NCBI RefSeq assembly: GCF_009696065.1
Contig: NZ_VUMS01000016.1
Location: 21,759 to 85,758, forward strand
Origin: Oliverpabstia intestinalis
Lineage (GTDB): Bacteria; Bacillota; Clostridia; Lachnospirales; Lachnospiraceae
DNA: 64,000 nucleotides
Direction: 5' to 3'
The position numbers were made by a program, and so were the translations under genes. Under the pieces are notes generated by a model. The model saw only the letters and a program-made list of their open reading frames with translations, made no database searches and was not told the DNA's origin. Of the stretch, positions 45,119 through 54,050 are shown piece after piece; the stretch's first letter is position 1, and the number at the start of each line of letters is the position of its first letter.

Positions 45119-45325
45119 TTACGCGTTTCTGCTGCTCAGATATTCGTTAATATTTGCCAGAACAACGTCTGCATCCAGACCATGCACCATGCATGCTTCT
45201 TCCAGAGATTCTCCGATAGAAGACGGGCATCCTACGCAGTGCATACCAGCCTGCATCAGGATCACAGCGATTCCGCCATCCAGTTCCAGCATCTCGCCCA
45301 TAGTGGTTTCTTTCGTAACCTTCAT
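45119..45325 (-). CDS. DUF1858 small redox-disulfide protein (copy 2)
   Basis: A 68-residue paralogue of the protein at 13286. It has the same core GMHCVGCPSSIGESLEEACMVHG with the Cys-x2-Cys pair plus one extra cysteine (EEACMVHG). The ATG at 45325 has GGAGG upstream; the longer open frame adds 15 residues outside the family. It is a monocistronic gene with its own terminator, as is the first copy. Both presumably serve the same redox system as Hcp, but nothing local ties this copy to a partner. Confidence 0.85.
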   Translation of the reverse strand: MKVTKETTMGEMLELDGGIAVILMQAGMHCVGCPSSIGESLEEACMVHGLDADVVLANINEYLSSRNA

Positions 45326-45604
45326 GATTGGGTCCTCCTTCATACTGTTTTCGCGACTGTTTCCAATCACACTTACTGATACATTTTATCATACTTCTCT
45401 CAGAACTTCCAGTTTTCTCGGTAGATTTTTCTCACAGTTTTCCACAGGCTCCAGTGGATTCATCCGTGATATCCACGGAACTCCGTCCCCGGTGGAGGAA
45501 AACTTTGTGGAAAGTCTCCTATTACATTCGCCGGTAGCAGGTAATTTACAACAGATACCCGGACAATTGGCTCTGATGCACCGGATTTGTCAGAAAAATA
45601 ACAC

Positions 45605-45633
45605 TTACGAAACACCAAAGACTACGTTATAAT
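45605..45633 (+). promoter_or_regulatory. Candidate promoter of the DUF2798 gene
   Basis: TATAAT (45628-45633) preceded by 17 bases and TTACGA (45605-45610). The -10 is perfect and the -35 weak. The rest of 45371-45604 shows no gene. Confidence 0.5.
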
Positions 45634-45688
45634 AATCAACGCTGTAAAAAACCAAGTAAGATTTGAAAGAGAAAAAGGAGTAACAAAT

Positions 45689-46171
45689 ATGCCGCAGAAT
45701 AAAAGAGAAAGTTTAATTTACACCGTCCTGATGTGTTTTTGCATGGTGCTCTGGATGAGTATGTATAATGTCACCCTGCATATGGGAGGTTTTTCCCTGG
45801 AAGTGTTAAAAGAGGGATGGCTGGGCTTCCCGATCGCCTATGTATTTGCCATATGCTGTGACTGGTTCCTGGTATCCGGTCTGTCGAAAAAGTTTGCATT
45901 TACCTATCTGGTAAAACCGGAAGACAGTGTACTGAAAAAAGTCATCTGTGTATCCTGTTCCATGGTAGTACCGATGGTACTCATCATGTCCATGTACGGT
46001 GCTGTGGAAGGATGTGTGCGCTCCGGTGCATGGTCCCAGCTGCTGATGATCTGGCTGACCAACATTCCCAAGAACTTTATCATGGCTCTTCCTTTCCAGC
46101 TGATCATAGCCGGGCCGCTGGTTCGTTTCATCTTCCGTTCTGCATTCCCGGAAGGCAAGGTACTGGCGTAA
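45689..46171 (+). CDS. DUF2798 membrane protein
   Basis: A 160-residue protein with four predicted membrane helices arranged as two similar halves (IYTVLMCFCMVLWMSMYNV ... VICVSCSMVVPMVLIMSMYG), the twin-helix layout of DUF2798. Function is unknown. AAAGGAG precedes the ATG. It is transcribed alone on the + strand, and a very strong terminator follows the stop. Confidence 0.85.
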   Translation: MPQNKRESLIYTVLMCFCMVLWMSMYNVTLHMGGFSLEVLKEGWLGFPIAYVFAICCDWFLVSGLSKKFAFTYLVKPEDSVLKKVICVSCSMVVPMVLIMSMYGAVEGCVRSGAWSQLLMIWLTNIPKNFIMALPFQLIIAGPLVRFIFRSAFPEGKVLA

Positions 46172-46180
46172 CACAGCACA

Positions 46181-46228
46181 AAATCCGGGAAAGTGGTGTT
46201 AAGAGATACCACTTTCCCGGATTTTTTA
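46181..46228 (+). terminator. Terminator of the DUF2798 gene
   Basis: AAATCCGGGAAAGTGGT pairs perfectly with ACCACTTTCCCGGATTT, followed by TTT. The U-tract runs directly into the B repeat. Confidence 0.93.
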
Positions 46229-46325
46229 TTTACGCGAGCAATGCGCCAAAGTCCATGCTTGTATTAGACCTTGGCGACTGCCGCGATAACTCGAGAAACT
46301 TGCAAAGCGTGTTTCTCATAGTTTT
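46229..46325 (+). repeat. Terminator-abutting repeat B, full copy
   Basis: TTTACGCGAGCAATGCGCCA begins at the U-tract. The element continues with CAAAGTCCATGCTT, GCCGCGATAAC and ends in a hairpin (GAGAAAC-TTGCAAAGC-GTTTCTC). The same order is seen at 55470-55560 and, reversed, at 53488-53576. Confidence 0.75.
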
Positions 46326-46339
46326 TTCTGCTCTCTCGT

Positions 46340-47221
46340 CTACTCTGTAATTTTCCCGTAGCACTTCGGTCTCCTGTCGCGGAACAGTCCCCATTCCAGA
46401 CGTTTTGCTGCCAGTTCATCCAGATCAAATGTCTCTGTCAGTATTTCTTCCTGATCCCTGGAAGCTGTCTGTAAGAGTTCTCCCGTTTCATCCGTGATAA
46501 AAGAGGAACCGTAAAAAATCAGTGATGATTCCTGCCCGCCATTTTCCGCACAGGGTTTTACTTCCTCTTTGCCGATCCGGTTGGCCGCGATCACCGGCAT
46601 CAGATTCATCGCTGCATGTCCCTGCATACAACGACGCCAGTGCGGCATACTGTCACATTCAAGAATCGGTTCGGAACCGATCGCCGTAGGATAAAAGAGC
46701 AGTTCTGCTCCTTCTAAAGCCATACACCGTGCAGTCTCCGGGAACCACTGATCCCAGCAGATTCCCACACCGATCTTTCCATATCTGGTGTCAAATACCC
46801 GGAAACCGGTGTCTCCCGGTGTAAAATAAAATTTCTCCTGATAATAATGATCATCGGGAATATGTGTTTTCCGATATACCCCGAGTAGTTCTCCATCCGC
46901 ATCGATACAGGCTACCGAATTATAGAGATTATTGACCTCTTTTTCATAAAAACTGATCGGTAAAACCACTTTCAGTTCCTTCGCCAGCTTCTGTCCCCAG
47001 CACACCGCTTCATTTTCTTCCACAGGCTTCGCATAGCTGTAAAAATCATATCTCCTCTGCTGGCAGAAATATTCTCTCTCGAAAAGTTCCGAGAGCAAAA
47101 TGATCTGTGCACCGGCGGCGGCTGCCTGACGTACCATTTTTTCTGCTTTTTTAAGGTTTTCCTGCGGATGATTGGTACACTGCATCTGCACTGCTGCCAC
47201 CGTCACCTGTCTTTTTCCCAT
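46340..47221 (-). CDS. aguB: N-carbamoylputrescine amidase
   Basis: Hydrolyses N-carbamoylputrescine to putrescine, CO2 and ammonia. The 293-residue nitrilase-fold enzyme has the catalytic triad Glu in LLSELFEREYF, Lys in YRKTHIPDDHYYQEKFYF and Cys in GVGICWDQWFPE. The HIPDD and FYFTPGD stretches are typical of AguB rather than other nitrilases. It is the last gene of the polyamine operon, 63 bases after aguA. Confidence 0.94.
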   Translation of the reverse strand: MGKRQVTVAAVQMQCTNHPQENLKKAEKMVRQAAAAGAQIILLSELFEREYFCQQRRYDFYSYAKPVEENEAVCWGQKLAKELKVVLPISFYEKEVNNLYNSVACIDADGELLGVYRKTHIPDDHYYQEKFYFTPGDTGFRVFDTRYGKIGVGICWDQWFPETARCMALEGAELLFYPTAIGSEPILECDSMPHWRRCMQGHAAMNLMPVIAANRIGKEEVKPCAENGGQESSLIFYGSSFITDETGELLQTASRDQEEILTETFDLDELAAKRLEWGLFRDRRPKCYGKITE

Positions 47222-47284
47222 GTTCTCTTTCCTCCTGTCACCCCGGTACTTTTGTCCTTTTCATGGGACTTTTACCAGCTCTTC

Positions 47285-48466
47285 TCACCGCTTCTGTTCG
47301 TTTCGTCTTTTCCCTGCCGGAATCTGCTGCGTAATACAGTGGATATTTCCTCCCCCTGTCAGGATATCTCTGGCATATACCGGGATAATCTCACGATCCG
47401 GACAAAGTTTTCCCAGAATCTGTGCTGCTCTCCGGTCGCTTTCTTCATTTTCCCCGCCAAATGCCGGCAGTATCACAGCACCGTTGGAAAAATAGAAGTT
47501 TACATAAGAAGCTGCCAGACGTTCTCCCTCTTCCCGGACATCCTCGCCTTCTTCAAATACATATCCTTCCAGTTCCTCTCTGGTCACGCAGACCGGGTGA
47601 TCCGGGATCGGAAGTTTATGCACAGTGATTTTTCTTCCCTTTGCATCTGTCTCTCCTTCCAGGTATTCCAGGCACACCTCAGATAACGGATACTGAGGAT
47701 CTTCCCTGTTGTCTGTCCAGGCAAGAATCACCTCACCCGGTTTTAAGAATGCACAGACATTGTCCACATGCTCGTTGGTCTCATCCATATAGATTCCCCG
47801 GGGCAGCCACAGCACTTTTTCGGCCCCCAGATAGGCTTTCAGTTTTTCTGTAATCTCCTCTTTGGTAAGATCCGGATTTCTGCCCTTACTGAGCAGACAG
47901 GATTCGGTCACCATCACGGTTCCCTCTCCATCGCTGTGGACAGAACCGCCTTCCAGCACAAACGGCCTTGCGTCATACCAGGTGTATCCCTCTTTCTCGC
48001 AAAAGAAAGGAGCAAAACGATTGTCTTTTTCCCATGAAGCGTACAGTCCGTCTTCGGTTCCGCCCCAGGCGTTAAACTCCCAGTTGATTCCCCTTACTTC
48101 CTGTCCATCCGTCACAAAGGTTGGTCCCACATCTCTGGCCCAGGCATCGTCGGTCTCTGCCGCAAAAACCCTTATCGGATACAATGCTTCATCTGTCTGC
48201 AGACGCTGTGCCAGCTTTTCCGCCTCTGAAAATGTCTTCCCACTTGCCGCAAGATAAACTTCTTCACTTTTTGCAATTGCCCGGATTACGTCTGCAAATG
48301 CTTTTTTTGCCTCCCGTGCACCATTTCGCCAGGATCCCGGCCGTTCCGGCCAAATCAGAATACAGCCCCGGTGCGGCTCATATTCTCCTGGCATACGGTA
48401 CCCGTCCTGCACCGGCAGAATCTTTCTTATTTCTACATGATTTATTGTCTTTTTTCCGCTGTCCAT
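47285..48466 (-). CDS. aguA: Agmatine deiminase
   Basis: Converts agmatine to N-carbamoylputrescine and ammonia. The 393-residue guanidino-modifying enzyme shows DGYRMPGEYEPHRGCILIWPERPGSWR, the substrate loops DAWARDVGPTFV and WEFNAWGG, and EGGSVHSDGEGT. The catalytic cysteine lies in GGGNIHCITQQIP (near residue 377). I start it at the ATG at 48466, behind AGGAGACAGGA. Thirteen further upstream codons are open but not family-like. It stands between nspC and aguB in the operon. Confidence 0.94.
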   Translation of the reverse strand: MDSGKKTINHVEIRKILPVQDGYRMPGEYEPHRGCILIWPERPGSWRNGAREAKKAFADVIRAIAKSEEVYLAASGKTFSEAEKLAQRLQTDEALYPIRVFAAETDDAWARDVGPTFVTDGQEVRGINWEFNAWGGTEDGLYASWEKDNRFAPFFCEKEGYTWYDARPFVLEGGSVHSDGEGTVMVTESCLLSKGRNPDLTKEEITEKLKAYLGAEKVLWLPRGIYMDETNEHVDNVCAFLKPGEVILAWTDNREDPQYPLSEVCLEYLEGETDAKGRKITVHKLPIPDHPVCVTREELEGYVFEEGEDVREEGERLAASYVNFYFSNGAVILPAFGGENEESDRRAAQILGKLCPDREIIPVYARDILTGGGNIHCITQQIPAGKRRNEQKR

Positions 48467-48557
48467 GTCTTCCTGTCTCCTGTTTTTCTCCTGGTGTTTC
48501 TGCAAATATCAAGTACTCTCTGAAGAATCTAATGATCTCTCAGGATATTCTGTGATG

Positions 48558-49709
48558 TTATGACAGTCTCTCTTTAAAATCCTCATACCCGAATGTCTTT
48601 ATCATCTCCACCGTTCCATCTTCCTTCAACAAAGCGATTCCCGGAAGCGGCATACCGTTAAAGGTATTATTTTTCACCATAGAATAAATCGCCATATCTT
48701 CAAAGACCAGACGATCTCCGATCGCTACCGGATGTTCAAAACTGTAATCCCCAATCACATCCCCGGCAAGACAGGTCATGCTGGATAACCGGTACGTATA
48801 TGTTTTTTCTCCCGGTTCGTACCCACCCCGCAGAGGCGGACGATAGGGCATTTCCAGTACATCCGGCATATGACAGGCCGCGGACGCATCCAAAATCAGG
48901 ATCTCCATTCCATTTTTCACGATATCCTGCACTTCTGTCACCAGATATCCGGCATTTAAAGCTATAGCCTCTCCGGGTTCCAGATATACTTCTACCTGAT
49001 AGGTTGCCCGAATATAGGCAATCAACTGTTTTAACTGTTTCAGCTGATAACCCGGTCTTGTGATATGGTGGCCTCCTCCCAGATTCAGCCATTTCATCTT
49101 TTTCAGATACTTACCAAACTTTTCTTCAAAAGCCCGAAACGTAATCACCAGATCATCGGCATCCTGCTCACAGAGCGTATGAAAATGAAGCCCTTCCACA
49201 CCTTCCAGCAGATCTTCCCGAAACTCTGCCTTCGTCACACCAAGCCGTGATCCCGGTCCGCATGGATCATAAATCTCATGACCTTCCTGAGTGGAACATT
49301 CCGGATTCACCCGGATTCCCACGCTGACCGGTTTTCCATCTTCCCGGATCTGTGCGCTTTGTTTACATAACTCTTTATATTTTTCATACTGTCGGAAGGA
49401 ATTGAACACGATATGATCACAGATTTTCACCAGTTCTTTCATATCGGCTTCCTTATACGCCGGTGCAAACACATGATTTTCTTTTCCCATCTCTTCCCTG
49501 CCAAGGCGGGCTTCATAAAGCCCGCTGGCCGTGGTTCCGCTGATAAAGGTTCCAATCATCGGGTACAGAGAAAACATGGAAAACGCCTTCTGTGCCAGCA
49601 ACACATGACAGCCCGTGTCCTTCTCCAGTTTCTGAAGAATCCTGAGATTTTCTTTTAACTTTTTCTCATCTGCCACGTAACAGGGAGTTGGCAGATCTTT
49701 CCACATCAT
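48558..49709 (-). CDS. nspC: Carboxynorspermidine/carboxyspermidine decarboxylase
   Basis: The 383-residue PLP enzyme (fold type III, alanine-racemase barrel) decarboxylates carboxyspermidine to spermidine. The PLP lysine is in LLAQKAFSMFSLYP. The family signatures are EGLHFHTLCEQDADDL, WLNLGGGHHITRPGY and LEPGEAIALNAGYLV, and CLAGDVIGDY lies near the dimer active site. Its start overlaps the stop of the upstream dehydrogenase by four bases, indicating coupling. Confidence 0.94.
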   Translation of the reverse strand: MMWKDLPTPCYVADEKKLKENLRILQKLEKDTGCHVLLAQKAFSMFSLYPMIGTFISGTTASGLYEARLGREEMGKENHVFAPAYKEADMKELVKICDHIVFNSFRQYEKYKELCKQSAQIREDGKPVSVGIRVNPECSTQEGHEIYDPCGPGSRLGVTKAEFREDLLEGVEGLHFHTLCEQDADDLVITFRAFEEKFGKYLKKMKWLNLGGGHHITRPGYQLKQLKQLIAYIRATYQVEVYLEPGEAIALNAGYLVTEVQDIVKNGMEILILDASAACHMPDVLEMPYRPPLRGGYEPGEKTYTYRLSSMTCLAGDVIGDYSFEHPVAIGDRLVFEDMAIYSMVKNNTFNGMPLPGIALLKEDGTVEMIKTFGYEDFKERLS

Positions 49710-50965
49710 TCTACGATCTGTGGATCTTCATCCACAACCCACGGCAGGCCATACTGATTCAGCATATCCATAAACGGATCCGGATCAAATTCTTCGATAT
49801 TGAAGACACCGTCTTTATCCCATACTTTATCCACAACCAGCGCCGCACCGATCATTGCAGGAACACCTGTCGTATAAGAGATTGCCTGGGAACCAACTTC
49901 TTTGTAGCATTCCTGGTGATCACACACATTATAAATATAAATCGTCTTTTCTTTTCCGTCTTTCTTTCCGGTGAAGATACAGCCGATATTAGTCTTTCCC
50001 ACAGTACGCGGACCAAGAGATGCCGGATCCGGGAGCAGTGCTTTCAAAAACTGAATCGGAACGATTTCTCTTCCTTCATAATTGATGGGAGAAGTGGAAA
50101 GCATTCCTACATTTTCCAGACATTTCATATGTGTCAGGTAACTCTGTCCGAATGTCATAAAGAAACGGATTCTTTTTACACCAGGTACATTCTTCGCCAG
50201 AGATTCGATCTCCTCATGGTGAAGCAGATACATATCTTTTTCTCCTACCTGCGGGAAATTATATTCTCTCTTGATCTCCATCGGTTCTGTCTCTACCCAG
50301 TGACCGTTCTCCCAGTAGGAACCATTGGCAGATACTTCACGAAGGTTGATCTCCGGATTGAAGTTAGTTGCAAATGGATATCCGTGGTCTCCGCCATTGC
50401 AGTCCAGGATATCAATGGTGTCGATCTGGTCAAAATAATGTTTCATTGCATATGCGGTAAATACGCTGGTTACACCCGGATCAAATCCGCTTCCCAAGAG
50501 AGCTGTAATCCCCGCTTCTTTGAATCTTTCACGATACGCCCACTGCCAGGAATAATCAAAATATGCAGTAAATCCAGCCTCTTTGCATCGTTTTTCATAG
50601 ATGGCTCTCCACTCCGGATCATCGGTATCTTCCGGTTCGTAATTCGCGGTATCGATATAATCCACCTTACACTCCAGGCAAGCCTCCATGATCGTCAGAT
50701 CCTGATACGGCAGCGCCACATTCAGAACCGCATCCGGCTGATACGACCGGATCAGGGCAACCAGTTCTTCTACTTTATCCGCATTCACCTGTGCCGTTGT
50801 GATCTTCGTATCTGTGGTTGCTTCCAGTTTTTTCTTTAAAGTATCACATTTTTCTTTCGTTCTGCTGGCAATGCAGATCTCTGAAAATGTTTTGCTGTTC
50901 TGACAGCACTTATGAATCGCTACTCCTGCTACGCCTCCGCATCCGATAATCAGTAATCTTCCCAT
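49706..50965 (-). CDS. Carboxynorspermidine synthase (carboxyspermidine dehydrogenase)
   Basis: The 419-residue saccharopine-dehydrogenase-fold enzyme joins a diamine to aspartate semialdehyde and reduces the imine with NADPH. This makes carboxyspermidine from putrescine. The N-terminal Rossmann motif is LLIIGCGGVAGVAIHKC. Later signatures include DYIDTANYEPEDTDDPEW, ALLGSGFDPGVTSVFTAYA and DCNGGDHGYPFATNFNPEIN, the latter typical of this group and not of lysine-pathway enzymes. It overlaps nspC and follows speE by about 85 bases. Confidence 0.93.
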   Translation of the reverse strand: MGRLLIIGCGGVAGVAIHKCCQNSKTFSEICIASRTKEKCDTLKKKLEATTDTKITTAQVNADKVEELVALIRSYQPDAVLNVALPYQDLTIMEACLECKVDYIDTANYEPEDTDDPEWRAIYEKRCKEAGFTAYFDYSWQWAYRERFKEAGITALLGSGFDPGVTSVFTAYAMKHYFDQIDTIDILDCNGGDHGYPFATNFNPEINLREVSANGSYWENGHWVETEPMEIKREYNFPQVGEKDMYLLHHEEIESLAKNVPGVKRIRFFMTFGQSYLTHMKCLENVGMLSTSPINYEGREIVPIQFLKALLPDPASLGPRTVGKTNIGCIFTGKKDGKEKTIYIYNVCDHQECYKEVGSQAISYTTGVPAMIGAALVVDKVWDKDGVFNIEEFDPDPFMDMLNQYGLPWVVDEDPQIVE

Positions 50966-51052
50966 TCTTTTTTCCTCCTGTTTTCTATTATGTACTCTTA
51001 GGGTCTTTCTGACCCAGTTACTTTTCCTGATTGTTCCGTACCTTCACAGTTG

Positions 51053-51907
51053 CTACTTTTCTTCTTCTTCCAGCATATCTTCCACATACTTCGGAAGCAT
51101 AAAAGCTCCCTTATGAAGATTGGTGGTATAATACCAGGTCTTAATTTTCCGTTCTTTCCATCGTTTTACATTCAGATCATCCAGGGGATGATATTTTTTG
51201 GAAGCAAATCCAAACAGCCAGTATCCGGAAGAGCAGGTTGGTATATGTGCCTGATACACTCTGCTGACGGGAAAGCTGTGACTGGCCTTCCTGTGCATGA
51301 CCCGGCAGGATTCTTCGTCCTCATCATAAAACGGACTGCCATGCTGATAAACCATGATCCCGTCTTCCTTTAGCGCCCGGTAACAGTTTCCGTAGAATTC
51401 TTTGGTAAATAATCCTGCATTATGCCCCAGTGGATCGATTGCGTCATTGATGATCAGATCGTACATATTTTGTTTGCTTCGCAGAAATCGCAATCCGTCT
51501 TCATAATAGACCGTTACCCGTGGATCTGACAGTCCGCAGGCATTATCCGGAAAGTATTCTTTACAGACCTCCACAAACACCCGATCCGGTTCCACCACAT
51601 CAATGGTCTCAATCTCTTTGTAATGTCCCAGTTCTCTTGCCACACCGCCGTCACCGCCACCGATCACCAGCACATGTTTCACATTCGGATGAACAGCCAT
51701 CGGAATATGTACGACCATTTCATCGTAGATAAATTCATCCTTCTCTGAAAATACAATGCTTCCGTCTGCACTTAAAAAACGGCCAAATTCATCCGAATCA
51801 AATACATCGATCCGCTGAAATTCCGTCTGCAGCCCGAACAGCTGCTTTTGTACCTTTACAGAAACTTTTACTTTTTCTGTATGGTAATCCGAAAACCATA
51901 ATTCCAT
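51053..51907 (-). CDS. speE: Spermidine synthase-like aminopropyltransferase
   Basis: The 284-residue Rossmann methyltransferase-fold protein begins ELWFSDYHTEKVKVSVKVQKQLF. It has the aminopropyltransferase motifs FGRFLSADGSIVFSEKDEFIYDEMVVH, VLVIGGGDGGVARELGHY and DLIINDAIDPLGHNAGLFTKEFYG. Such enzymes transfer aminopropyl from decarboxylated S-adenosylmethionine. No speD is present in the window, while the same operon already encodes the carboxyspermidine route. Aspartate is found in the catalytic INDAIDP (usual V-D-[SC]-[ST]-D-P), a small deviation. It is 14 bases downstream of speA. Confidence 0.9.
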   Translation of the reverse strand: MELWFSDYHTEKVKVSVKVQKQLFGLQTEFQRIDVFDSDEFGRFLSADGSIVFSEKDEFIYDEMVVHIPMAVHPNVKHVLVIGGGDGGVARELGHYKEIETIDVVEPDRVFVEVCKEYFPDNACGLSDPRVTVYYEDGLRFLRSKQNMYDLIINDAIDPLGHNAGLFTKEFYGNCYRALKEDGIMVYQHGSPFYDEDEESCRVMHRKASHSFPVSRVYQAHIPTCSSGYWLFGFASKKYHPLDDLNVKRWKERKIKTWYYTTNLHKGAFMLPKYVEDMLEEEEK

Positions 51908-51921
51908 TCTTTTCTCCCCCC

Positions 51922-53394
51922 TTATCTTCTTACCGCACCGGTCGGAGCTTCCATCACATACAGATATTCCACCGCCGGATCCTGCGTTCCCTGCATGGAA
52001 CAGCCCTTTTCTTTCGCATATATAATGTAGTCAATAATTTCTTTTGTGATCATCTCTCCCGGGGCCAGAATCGGAATCCCCGGTGGATAACACATGGCAA
52101 ATTCACCACAGATCATCCCTTCTGTCTCCCGGATCGGCACTGCCTTTTTCTCCGCATAAAATGCCGTCTGCGGAGATACCATAACGGTCGGGTTAATATA
52201 TTCGGTATTCGGCATCTGCTCCGGATCTCTGGCGTACAGCCTCTGGATATCCGAAAGAGCCCCTACCAGGCGTTCAATATCCTGAATCCGGTCACCAATG
52301 GAAATATACGCCAGAATATTGGCAATATCTCCCAGTTCAATCTGGATATCATATTCATCCCGCAAAAGATCATACACTTCGATACCCGCAAGACCGATAT
52401 CTCTGGTATAGACAGACAGTTTAGTCACATCAAAATCGTATACACTGCTCCCATTGATCATGTCTTTTCCATACGCATAGAATCCACCGATGGCATTGAT
52501 CTCTTCCCTTGCATACTCAGCCATCCGGCTCACTTTTGCAAAGGATTCTTTTCCCCGGAGAGCCAGATTTCTTCTGGAAATATCCAGACTGGACATCAGA
52601 AGGTAAGATGCACTGGTGGTCTGGGTCAGATTGATAATCTGACTCACATATTCCCAGTTCACATTTTTTCCCGTCAGCAACAGGGAACTCTGGGTCAGGC
52701 TTCCCCCGGACTTATGCATGGAAACCGATGCCATATCCGCTCCTGCGTCCATGGCACAGACCGGAAGGTTCTCACCAAAATACAGATGGGTTCCATGGGC
52801 TTCATCCACCAGAACCAGCATATTGTGTGCATGAGCAATCTTTACAATGGATCGAAGATCCGAACAGATTCCATAATAAGTAGGATTGTTCACCAGCACC
52901 GCTACCGCATCCGGATTCGCAACAATCGCTTTTTCCACTTCGGACACTTCCATTCCCAGGGAAATTCCGAGACGGTTATCCACCTCCGGGTTTACATAAA
53001 CCGGTATCGCTCCACACAATACCAGGGCATTGATCACACTCTTGTGTACATTTCTTGGAAGGATGATCTTATCCCCCGCCTTGCAGCAGGAAAGTACCAT
53101 TCCCTGTACCGAAGAGGTAGTTCCTCCTACCATGAAAAAAGCATGATCCGCACGGAATGCTTCCGCCGCCAGCTCCTCTGCCTCTTTGATCACCGATACC
53201 GGATGGCAGAGATTGTCCAGCGGTTTCATGGAATTCACATCCAGACTGACACATTTTTCACCCAGAAGTTCCACCAGCTCCGGATTACCCCGCCCTCTCT
53301 TATGCCCGGGCACATCGAAGGGAACGACCCTTCGTTTCTTCAGTTTTTCCAGCGCCTCATAGACCGGCGCATGCATCTGTTTTTTCTTATCCAT
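51922..53394 (-). CDS. speA: Arginine decarboxylase (Orn/Lys/Arg decarboxylase family)
   Basis: The 490-residue PLP fold-type I decarboxylase starts the polyamine operon and probably makes agmatine from arginine, judged from aguA and aguB downstream. It has PFDVPGHKRGRGNPEL, FMVGGTTSSVQGM, VDEAHGTHLYF, and the PLP lysine Lys228 in SVSMHKSGGSLTQSS. The C-terminal domain carries CYPPGIPILAPGE. Lysine or ornithine decarboxylases share these motifs, so the substrate is assigned by context. It resembles the short Bacillus SpeA type and lacks the wing domain of inducible enzymes. Confidence 0.9.
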   Translation of the reverse strand: MDKKKQMHAPVYEALEKLKKRRVVPFDVPGHKRGRGNPELVELLGEKCVSLDVNSMKPLDNLCHPVSVIKEAEELAAEAFRADHAFFMVGGTTSSVQGMVLSCCKAGDKIILPRNVHKSVINALVLCGAIPVYVNPEVDNRLGISLGMEVSEVEKAIVANPDAVAVLVNNPTYYGICSDLRSIVKIAHAHNMLVLVDEAHGTHLYFGENLPVCAMDAGADMASVSMHKSGGSLTQSSLLLTGKNVNWEYVSQIINLTQTTSASYLLMSSLDISRRNLALRGKESFAKVSRMAEYAREEINAIGGFYAYGKDMINGSSVYDFDVTKLSVYTRDIGLAGIEVYDLLRDEYDIQIELGDIANILAYISIGDRIQDIERLVGALSDIQRLYARDPEQMPNTEYINPTVMVSPQTAFYAEKKAVPIRETEGMICGEFAMCYPPGIPILAPGEMITKEIIDYIIYAKEKGCSMQGTQDPAVEYLYVMEAPTGAVRR

Positions 53395-53487
53395 ATCTTC
53401 TCCCTGTTGTCTTTTTCCTGTCCACAGATCAAATATTGTTTATATGTGACTGTGAAAGTACTGACCCGTTATATTTATATAACGAGA

Positions 53488-53617
53488 TAAAATACGCTTC
53501 GCAAATTTTACTCGTTATCGCGACAATCGCCAAGATCGCATGCAGGCATGGACTTTGCCTCGTTGTTCGCGTAAATCAAAATTGATCCACCGGACCAATT
53601 ATTGATAGGTAATGCAA
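53488..53617 (-). repeat. Terminator-abutting repeats D and B, long composite copy
   Basis: Reading the minus strand away from the terminator: D (TTGCATTACCTATCAATAAT, then TGGTCCGGTGGATCAA), then TTTACGCGAACAACGAGGCA, AAAGTCCATGCCTG, CGCGATAACGAG and AAAATTTGCGAAGCGTATTTT. This is the fullest D plus B arrangement in the window. Confidence 0.75.
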
Positions 53618-53618
53618 C

Positions 53619-53645
53619 AAAAAAAGACAGGTGAAATCACCTGTC
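53619..53645 (-). terminator. Minus-strand terminator before the D/B repeat
   Basis: GACAGGTGATTTCACCTGTC hairpin followed by TTTTTTT on the minus strand. Confidence 0.75.
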
Positions 53646-54050
53646 CGCATTGTCATTCTATAGTTCTACTTTGTATTTTCTCTACATCCGCAAAAACTAT
53701 GTTCTCAGAGTTTGTCGTTGGCATCTTTGCCAGCAAATATTTGCTATTCCGTAACTGTATCCGCCCACAGCTACAAGCTAACTACTCTTTATTGACCATT
53801 TCACAAGTGATACCTCAACCGGATTTCTTCGCTTTCTTCCGGTTGGAAACTTATAAAATTTAGCTTTTAACTAAATCAATAATGCGGTCTCTCACCGCTC
53901 TCGGCAGCTGCCCCGCCTGTCCGTATGGGCTTAACCAATATGCTTGGTGGGCTAATAATAAATATTTGCATGAAAACATGGTTTGCTTCATGTAGTTTTG
54001 AGTATATCACAGCATTTTATGTAATGCAAGTAAAAGCTGGGTAAAGTCAT

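Larger units (their letters stand above)
53395..54050. other. Non-coding region rich in repeats between speA and the ADP-ribosylglycohydrolase gene
   Basis: From left to right it holds a repeat-A end piece (53444-53475), repeat B (53488-53576), repeat D (53587-53617), a minus-strand terminator (53619-53645) and then about 400 AT-rich bases with no supported gene. The latter may be the 3' leader of 54051 or a decayed gene. The operon promoter for speA was not recognised. Confidence 0.55.

Noticed and set aside
53612..53863. 83-codon open frame on the + strand
   Set aside because: It starts inside a terminator and repeat D, has no ribosome site and no family similarity.
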